Assembly: GCA_900155695.1 (NCBI GenBank)
Contig: FUHL01000001.1
Span: 744,001 to 808,000, forward strand
Length of the DNA stretch: 64,000 nt
From: Serratia symbiotica
GTDB lineage: Bacteria > Pseudomonadota > Gammaproteobacteria > Enterobacterales > Enterobacteriaceae
Direction: 5' to 3'
The notes under the pieces are model-generated. The model had not been told where the DNA came from. It did not search any database and worked only from the letters and a program-made list of their open reading frames with translations. Within the stretch, counting starts at the first letter, position 1, and each line of letters begins with the position of its first letter. Of this stretch, positions 57,639 to 64,000 are shown piece after piece. A program made the translations under genes and the position numbers.

Positions 57639-59582
57639 TTTATTATTCCTTAATACAAAGTAGTAAAAATAACCGTCTATTTTCTAATAAATCACATTCA
57701 TAAATAATTCAGTTGTCAGTAGTCATCGGAAAAGCTGTTACTCTATATTTTCGATATTCCATTATAGTCTACATTCATTCATAGATATTAGTTCCAGTGA
57801 ACTTGAAAGAAGATTATATTTATAAATATTATTAATCTTCATAAATTTATCACCATATCTCAAATTATCGAGAGTATTTGGATTAAATGTAGCCAGTTGC
57901 TGAGTTAAAAATTATTATAATCGTGAACATTAAATAAATATTATTCTATTAATGATTCAAAAGTATTTAAATTTAGGAAATAACTTTAATTAAATAAATA
58001 ATATATATTTTAATGCGCTATTCAACATTTAAGCACAATAAAAATAAATATAGAATGACATATTTATATATTAGGTATCAAGTTATACATACACTTTATA
58101 TGACCTTATCTAATATATGTAGATTAAGAGCAAGTATATCTAATACCATAATGAATTTATGTCATAATTTATAATAAGCGAAATTCTTACTATTCATCTC
58201 ATATAAATAATCTACACTGCCTTATACATAGGCTTTTCTTCGGCGCCTATCTATAATAGATTAGGCTAGCTGATATAAATATTATTTAGTCATGAATGCT
58301 ATGCTACATTATAGTATATTTATTAATTATAAAATAATATTGACCAAATCAAAAGTTCGATATTATTTCTGCTTTAATTCAGTAATTGGTTATGTGCAAC
58401 TAAATAATCGTTTGTTATGCGGATTTTAAGCGATATTAACATCGTATATTAGGCTACATGTAACCAGAATTTTACATCTTTTACGCTATCCATTACATGG
58501 ATCACACTAAGAGTTCTTATAGTTGCACTTGACTATAGTCATTAAACCGATTCATCAATTTAGATTATTTGGGTAATATACATTCCGAGTAAAATCACTA
58601 TAGACTTTTAAGAGCATACATCTAAATTTGCATATTCTCCTATGAGAAATATAGAAGAGACTTGCTAATTCTATTAGCTCGATTTTATCTGTTTTAATAA
58701 GGTTTAGACAAAGTAAGTGATGTGGTTAGTAACAGTACTACTAATTTCTAATTATAGTGTGATTAATACGTAATTTGCTATACAAAAGTGAGTATCCGCT
58801 GTGATGGTTAATGGATATATTAACACACTTATATATTAATATATTGTATATGTCATTTATTGGATTAATAAAAATCCATGCCACCTATCTATATAACCAT
58901 ATAGAGTCCACTTAATACTAACGCTTCTACTATTTGATATTATTGAATAGTTTATCTATAACATTTATAAAGATTAAGGCTATATTATAAAGACAATATT
59001 AGTTTACTTTTTTATTACGACCACATCATTTTACGACCTCATGCAGCCAAGAAGATCAGGTTTAGTAATATTGCTTCTGCTAAAGATTAAATATTTAATT
59101 ATCCTTTTTTATTAAACATGTAAAACATTACGTACATACAGTAGCTCTTTTATAATTAACAAAAGTATTGGTGCCAATATTACGTATTATATAATTATAG
59201 AACGGTATAGATATTAAAGAATATTAGCCATAAACCATTTAGTTATTTTTATATATTGCATTATAGTTAATTATAGAGGAGAGGGCGTTAGTATACATCA
59301 ATTTTTTCTATCGCCCGCTCTTGACGAAATTAATACCGGTGTATCATTTTAATAATACTATCTATGCATCTTAACTTTTATTCTTAATCTATCAAGGACA
59401 GGACAAGACGATTTTACTGTCATTGTCTTTTTAAAATCAATAGTTATTGATCAGCGCTTGTATAAATAAATATGTACGGTTCATATACAATTATTTGAAT
59501 TTTTTCTTATTATATACTAACATTATAGTAATACCATACATGAATACATGTTAATACAACTCATGTCTGCATGACATTTAGA
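57639..59582. other. 1.94-kb spacer between glnS and bcp
   Basis: No gene on either strand and no recognisable fossil. AT-rich with scattered short palindromes such as GAAGATTA/TAATCTTC near 57810-57840. Confidence 0.7.
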
Positions 59583-60050
59583 TTACTGTTGTTGCAGGTA
59601 ACTCAAGATAATTGAGTGATGATTAGTAGTATTAAAATTATTAAATACCTTTTCAATTCTTCCTCTTTTATCGATCAAGAAAGAGGTGCGATGAATACCA
59701 TCATAATTTTTACCCATAAAGATCTTTTTGCCCCAAACACCAAATTTTTGTGATACTTCATGATTTGCGTCAGACAGTAGTGTAAAGTTTATTAATTCTT
59801 TTTCTGCAAATTGTAATAACTTTTCTGGTTTGTCAGTGCTAATACCCAGAACTTCAACACCCGCTTTTTTCAACTTGTCCATGTTATCTCTAAGACCACA
59901 GGCTTGGACAGTACAGCCTGGCGTCATCGCTTTAGGGTAAAAATAAATTAGTACTCGTTGTCCAAGATAATCGGACAAATGAATATTTTCCCCGTCATGG
60001 TCAGGCAAACTAAAGTTTGGCGCAATATCATTAAATTTTAATAGATTCAT
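59583..60050 (-). CDS. bcp: Thiol peroxidase Bcp (peroxiredoxin Q)
   Basis: Bcp reduces hydroperoxides with thioredoxin as donor. From the ATG at 60050 it has 155 residues against 156; an ATG four codons earlier is possible. Seen: NFSLPDHDGENIHLSDYLGQ, the active site YPKAMTPGCTVQACGLRDN with peroxidatic Cys46 and resolving Cys51, and DGIHRTSFLID. Divergent from dapA, as in E. coli. Confidence 0.97.
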   Translation of the reverse strand: MNLLKFNDIAPNFSLPDHDGENIHLSDYLGQRVLIYFYPKAMTPGCTVQACGLRDNMDKLKKAGVEVLGISTDKPEKLLQFAEKELINFTLLSDANHEVSQKFGVWGKKIFMGKNYDGIHRTSFLIDKRGRIEKVFNNFNTTNHHSIILSYLQQQ

Positions 60051-60374
60051 TACGGCATTCACTCATCAGGCTGTTAATAATTCATAATGCTAATATTGCC
60101 TTGTGTATTTAATTCTGTATATAGATGATAAAAGAGGCTTCTTTAATATTTGAGAAATCAGTTGTCTTAGATGACAAAAAATAATGACAAAAAAATAAGT
60201 TAAATATATAATTATAGTGAACAAATTGTTATTAAATAATTAAAAATATGACATTAATTCTTCAGTTTAAACGAAACACAACATCTGTTCATCGAGCTTA
60301 AAAGTAACCGGATGTCTTGCATTAGAGAGGTAGTCAAAGTACTATGGATCACTAATTTATTAAGAGGATAGTCA
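60051..60374. promoter_or_regulatory. Divergent bcp-dapA intergenic region
   Basis: About 320 bases that must hold both promoters. No confident -10/-35 pair or operator is readable; the dapA ribosome site AAGAGGA lies 7 bases before its ATG. Confidence 0.4.
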
Positions 60375-61256
60375 ATGTTTACTGGAAGTATTGTTGCATT
60401 GGTTACACCGATGGATAATAAAGGTATAGTGGATAGCGTAAGTCTAAAAAGACTAATCGATTATCATGTGGATAGCGGAACTAAAGCAATTGTTTCGGCT
60501 GGAACAACTGGCGAATGTGCCACACTCACCGAAAACGAACATATTAACGTAGTATTACACACGTTAGAACTAGCTGATAACCGTATTCCAGTTATAGCCG
60601 GCACTGGTTCTAATGCTACTGCTAAAGCGATTGCGCTCACCCACTGCTTTGAAAATACTGGTGTAATAGGATGTCTAACAATAACTCCATACTATAATAA
60701 ACCAACTCAGGAGGGCCTGTACCAGCACTTTAAGAAAATCGCAGAAAGCACTGCGTTACCGCAGATTCTATATAATGTACCTGCACGTACAGGATGCGAT
60801 CTCTTGCCATCGACTATTGCAAGACTTGCAAAAATTAAGAATATTGTTGCAATTAAAGAAGCGACTGGAAACTTAAGCCGTGTTAAGCAAATTCAACAAC
60901 AGGTTCATAACAAAAATTTTATCCTACTAAGTGGACACGATGCTACTAGCTTAGATTTTATGAAATTAGGAGGGAAAGGAATCATTTCTGTTACAGCGAA
61001 CTTAGCTGCATATGAAATGGCAAAGCTTTGTGCGCTTGTAGCGCAAGGCAACTTTGCGCAAGCAGAGCACTTAAATCAGTATTTAATGCCATTATATAAT
61101 AATTTATTTATAGAAGCCAATCCGATTCCAGTAAAGTGGGCTTGCAAGGTATTGGGATTATTAACAACAGATATGCTTCGTCTTCCTATGACGCCATTAA
61201 GTAAGACTGCCCGTCCAATAGTAGAAAGTGCATTGAAAAATGTTGGATTATTATAA
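60375..61256 (+). CDS. dapA: 4-hydroxy-tetrahydrodipicolinate synthase
   Basis: DapA condenses pyruvate with aspartate semialdehyde (made by Asd at 28280-29383) to begin the diaminopimelate/lysine branch. It is 293 residues against 292. Seen: Schiff-base Lys161 in VAIKEATGN, Tyr133 in [13 protein letters not shown], and [15 protein letters not shown]. This gene plus asd and mrcB supports continued peptidoglycan synthesis and possibly lysine provision to the host. Confidence 0.98.
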   Translation: MFTGSIVALVTPMDNKGIVDSVSLKRLIDYHVDSGTKAIVSAGTTGECATLTENEHINVVLHTLELADNRIPVIAGTGSNATAKAIALTHCFENTGVIGCLTITPYYNKPTQEGLYQHFKKIAESTALPQILYNVPARTGCDLLPSTIARLAKIKNIVAIKEATGNLSRVKQIQQQVHNKNFILLSGHDATSLDFMKLGGKGIISVTANLAAYEMAKLCALVAQGNFAQAEHLNQYLMPLYNNLFIEANPIPVKWACKVLGLLTTDMLRLPMTPLSKTARPIVESALKNVGLL

Positions 61257-61401
61257 CTCTTTAGGACATCAAATAGATTATTGATTATAATTTATAATAT
61301 TAGGATAGAAAAGGCATTTTCGTCTTCCTTGACAATGCAAATTATATTAACTGAACATTACTGTAATCTATGAAAATTACCGTAATCCTTTATCGATTAA
61401 A

Positions 61402-61437
61402 GTACTAGACGCTTAAGTCAAGCCTAGTACGTCTTTT
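61402..61437 (+). terminator. dapA: Probable rho-independent terminator downstream of dapA
   Basis: GTACTAG (61402-61408) pairs with CTAGTAC (61424-61430), and inside it GCTT (61411-61414) pairs with AAGC (61420-61423) after a 2-base bulge. The stem is followed by GTCTTTT. It lies 146 bases after the dapA stop. Confidence 0.55.
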
Positions 61438-61936
61438 AAAGTATAAAATAGTTGTCGCAATAACAATATTTTTACAAAATAATTATTACTTATATAATAG
61501 TTAGAACTGCATGATTAATAAAAATGCAGAATATGTTTTTTTCAAAATTTAGGCTAGCTTGTAACAGTTTACTACTAAAAAATCAATGGATATATTAAGA
61601 TGCATTTCAATCCAACATTTTTCAATCCTATTTTTAATTTATAAATCCATCACTTGAATATTACCGTTATTGAGCAAAATTATGCTATATTAATATTAAT
61701 GAAATAAATTTTTTGAATACAAAAGGCAAGCATCAGCTCTTTATATTATAATATTTAATTTTTTTATATTAACTCAAATATAGAAGCTGATTGAATTATG
61801 AAGAATAAGAATGTTTTCTGTTATGCAACTTCAGTTAAACATACCCTGATTAAAATACTCTATAAGAAGTCGTAACAACTACCTTTGTGAGGTAGTGATC
61901 TGTAAATTTATCATTTCGTGAAATTGAAGTTATATA

Positions 61937-61968
61937 TTTCTGTCATTTTATGTTTAAAATGACAGAAA
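61937..61968. repeat. Perfect 14-bp hairpin upstream of glyA
   Basis: TTTCTGTCATTTTA (61937-61950) and its reverse complement (61955-61968) flank the 4-base loop TGTT. Located 250 bases before glyA. It may be a terminator remnant or leader structure. Confidence 0.6.
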
Positions 61969-62220
61969 AAACTGCTAGGAAACTACTTTATTTTATTGTT
62001 TTTTAAAGATCAATAATAGTTTTTATATTCTTTGGTTCTGCCTCTATACATTATAAGATTAATTATCTATATCTTAGGATGAGAATCCTATCATATCTTT
62101 TATACATGAATCATATATATCTTTACTACTAGATAAAACAGTTCAAACTATTAGTGTAAAGTTCAAATAGTACACGATGTTATAATTTTGAATGAACTTA
62201 TTTAAGTTAGGAGAGTATGA

Positions 62221-63474
62221 GTGTTACAATGTAAAAGAAATATTGCTGATTACGATAGAGAACTATGGTATGCAATGGAGCAAGAAATCATTCGGCAAGA
62301 AGAACACATCGAGCTTATTGCATCCGAAAATTACACTAGCCGACGTGTAATGCAAGCACAGGGTTCACAATTAACTAATAAATACGCTGAAGGTTATCCT
62401 GGAAAGCGTTATTATGGAGGTTGCGAATATGTGGATATTATTGAGCAATTAGCTATTGACCGCGCAAAAGCATTATTTGGTGCCGATTACGCTAATGTAC
62501 AACCGCATTCCGGTTCACAGGCTAATTTTGCTGTTTACGCTGCGTTGTTGAAGCCAGGGGATACTATCCTAGGTATGCACCTGTCGCATGGTGGGCACTT
62601 GACTCATGGATCTTCAGTTAATCAGTCGGGAAAACTTTATAATATCGTCTCTTACGGTATTGATGAACAAGGTCATATCGACTATGAAGATCTAATAAGA
62701 CAAGCACAAGTTCATAAACCACAAATGATTATTGGCGGATTTTCTGCTTACTCAGGAATAGTAAATTGGAAAAAAATACGTGAAATTGCTGATAATATTG
62801 GTGCTTATTTTTTAGTTGATATGGCACATGTTGCTGGTTTAATCGCTGCAGGAATTTATCCTAATCCAGTACCATATGCGCATATTGTTACCACTACTAC
62901 CCATAAAACTTTAGCAGGACCGCGTGGTGGGATGATTCTAGCAAATGGAGGCAATGAAGTATTATATAAGAAACTAAACTCGGCGGTGTTCCCTGGTTGC
63001 CAGGGCGGGCCTCTGATGCATGTTATTGCCGGTAAAGCGCTAGCACTAAAAGAAGCAATGGAACCAGCATTCAAAATTTATCAAAAACAAGTAACAGATA
63101 ATGCTAAGGCGATGGTGGATATATGCCTAAAACATGGATATAAAGTAGTTTCCGGAGGAACACATAATCACTTATTCGTAATAGATTTAATAGATAAAAA
63201 CCTAACCGGTCAAGAAGCTGAATGTGCTCTTGGACGTGCACATATTATTGTCAATAAAAATAGTATACCACATGATCCAGAACGCCCGTTTATCACTTCG
63301 GGCTTGCGCATAGGCACGCCAGCTGTAACCCGCCGTGGATTTAAAGAGCTAGAAGTTCGTCAAGTGGCTAATTGGATCTGTGACGTATTAAATAATATCC
63401 ATGATAATTCCATTATCAAACGGATTAAGCAAAAAGTCCTTGATATATGTGTCATGTTTCCAGTATATAAATAG
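62221..63474 (+). CDS. glyA: Serine hydroxymethyltransferase
   Basis: GlyA converts serine to glycine with PLP, supplying methylene-tetrahydrofolate. It is 417 residues, the E. coli length. The start is GTG with GGAG 7 bases upstream; [12 protein letters not shown] aligns with E. coli MLKREMNIADYD. Seen: [36 protein letters not shown], the PLP lysine in [15 protein letters not shown] and [15 protein letters not shown]. Intact. A hairpin begins over its stop codon. Confidence 0.98.
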   Translation: MLQCKRNIADYDRELWYAMEQEIIRQEEHIELIASENYTSRRVMQAQGSQLTNKYAEGYPGKRYYGGCEYVDIIEQLAIDRAKALFGADYANVQPHSGSQANFAVYAALLKPGDTILGMHLSHGGHLTHGSSVNQSGKLYNIVSYGIDEQGHIDYEDLIRQAQVHKPQMIIGGFSAYSGIVNWKKIREIADNIGAYFLVDMAHVAGLIAAGIYPNPVPYAHIVTTTTHKTLAGPRGGMILANGGNEVLYKKLNSAVFPGCQGGPLMHVIAGKALALKEAMEPAFKIYQKQVTDNAKAMVDICLKHGYKVVSGGTHNHLFVIDLIDKNLTGQEAECALGRAHIIVNKNSIPHDPERPFITSGLRIGTPAVTRRGFKELEVRQVANWICDVLNNIHDNSIIKRIKQKVLDICVMFPVYK

Positions 63475-63499
63475 TTTTTCCTATGATAGGAAAAACTAT
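63471..63499 (+). terminator. glyA: Perfect 13-bp hairpin overlapping the glyA stop
   Basis: ATAGTTTTTCCTA (63471-63483) pairs exactly with 63487-63499 across a 3-base loop; the stop codon TAG (63472-63474) is inside the left arm. Position suggests transcript end formation or 3'-end protection, though only a weak T stretch (CTT) follows. Confidence 0.55.
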
Positions 63500-63571
63500 C
63501 TTAAGCATAATTACAATTCATACGGTTCATTTTAAAGCATTAAAATTAATTCTTGAGTTTAACGACATTCA

Positions 63572-63591
63572 ATTTCACTATATAGTGAAAT
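63572..63591. repeat. 20-base perfect palindrome after glyA
   Basis: ATTTCACTAT joined directly to its reverse complement ATAGTGAAAT, with no loop. Palindromes of this size are typical of dimeric protein sites or cruciforms; no regulator can be named. Confidence 0.6.
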
Positions 63592-63623
63592 GATATCCGG
63601 ATATTAGCATTAAAGCTAAATTA

Positions 63624-63676
63624 ATATTAGCCATTAAACATAAATATATTTTGATGGCTAATATATTTATGTTTAA
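63624..63676 (+). repeat. Two mutually exclusive hairpins, the second terminator-like
   Basis: ATATTAGCCAT (63624-63634) can pair with ATGGCTAATAT (63654-63664). Alternatively 63634-63650 pairs perfectly over 17 bp with 63660-63676 around a 9-base loop, followed by TTTTC. The two share bases 63634 and 63660-63664, so they cannot both form, an attenuator-like geometry. Confidence 0.5.
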
Positions 63677-64000
63677 TTTTCTATGTATATGCAAGTGATA
63701 TTGACTAGTTTTAAATACATTCTTATCCTACGCAGGTAGGAGTAATATAATATATATGAAATAATCAAGAAATAACTTAAGAAATTAATAATGATCTATT
63801 TATATATTGAAAGAACTTTTTCTTCTCTTACGGCATTCAAATAGATAAAATATTAAAACTTTATAAAATTTACTACTGTAAACTAAATCAAGATTTATAT
63901 TAAGATTATCCAACATTATGCTATTTAGCATGCTATAAAATATTATATTAGTTAGTTAAAGATTAAAAAATAAATTACTTTGATCAAATAGCATGTATAT

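Larger units (their letters stand above)
61257..62220. other. 960-bp spacer between dapA and glyA
   Basis: No gene; bamC, which follows dapA in E. coli, is not readable. It holds a likely terminator (61402-61437), a 14-bp hairpin (61937-61968), a smaller ACTACCT/AGGTAGT hairpin near 61880, and the repeated octamer AGTTCAAA near 62140-62170 upstream of glyA. Confidence 0.65.
63475..64000. other. Non-coding right end with a cluster of palindromes
   Basis: No gene in the last 525 bases. Besides the glyA hairpin it has the 20-base loopless palindrome at 63572-63591 (ATTTCACTAT and complement), ATATCCGGATAT at 63593-63604, and overlapping alternative hairpins at 63624-63676. Confidence 0.65.

Overview
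The window comes from a gammaproteobacterial (Enterobacterales-type) chromosome in an advanced state of reduction, most like a primary or long-term insect endosymbiont of the Baumannia / Blochmannia / Wigglesworthia kind. Every intact protein is a close homologue of an Escherichia coli protein at nearly the same length. Gene order is E. coli-like in blocks. Base composition is strongly AT-rich, especially between genes. No insertion sequence, phage, integrase, restriction system or CRISPR array is visible. Summing the gene coordinates below, intact genes cover only about 57% of the 64 kb. The rest is unusually long AT-rich spacer, and where synteny says which gene should be there, the spacer still holds readable fossils of it.

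Layout: (1) 1-6868, division and envelope cluster ftsA(partial)-ftsZ-lpxC, convergent dciA, a secM relic, secA. (2) 8122-14833, minus-strand nadA, tRNA-Lys(UUU), cpoB (truncated), pal, tolB, tolA, tolR, tolQ. (3) 18671-21157, minus-strand gmk-rpoZ-spoT, with spoT truncated and its 3' third decayed. (4) 23809-30163, aroK (followed by an aroB fossil), nfuA, asd, yhgN. (5) 33230-38694, a CvrA/NhaP2-type antiporter and mrcB (PBP1b), with a trace of hrpB before mrcB. (6) 39043-48122, the ancestral replication-origin neighbourhood gyrB-(recF fossil)-dnaN-(dnaA fossil) divergent from rpmH-rnpA-yidD-yidC-mnmE. (7) 49419-63474, hrpA, coaE, glnS, bcp, dapA and glyA as islands separated by 0.3-1.9 kb of non-coding DNA.

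How the genes work together: the cell keeps a Gram-negative envelope programme (FtsA/FtsZ division, LpxC lipid A, Tol-Pal, YidC and SecA, PBP1b, Asd and DapA for diaminopimelate/lysine), NAD synthesis (NadA), Fe-S carriage (NfuA), one-carbon supply (GlyA) and replication elongation (DnaN, GyrB). It has lost regulation and initiation layers. dnaA is a 439-bp fossil, recF is a fossil, SecM control of secA is broken, and SpoT has lost its C-terminal sensing domains and carries Asn at position 259, where E. coli has the synthetase Asp. The DUF721/DciA helicase-operator gene remains intact although dnaA is gone.

The most interesting signals are these fossils, found by reading stop-riddled frames against E. 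coli proteins recalled from memory, the altered SpoT, the DciA-without-DnaA arrangement, and a set of long, mutually unrelated perfect inverted repeats in the spacers. All family assignments rest on reading the translated sequence and recalled E. coli homologues; no database search was run.
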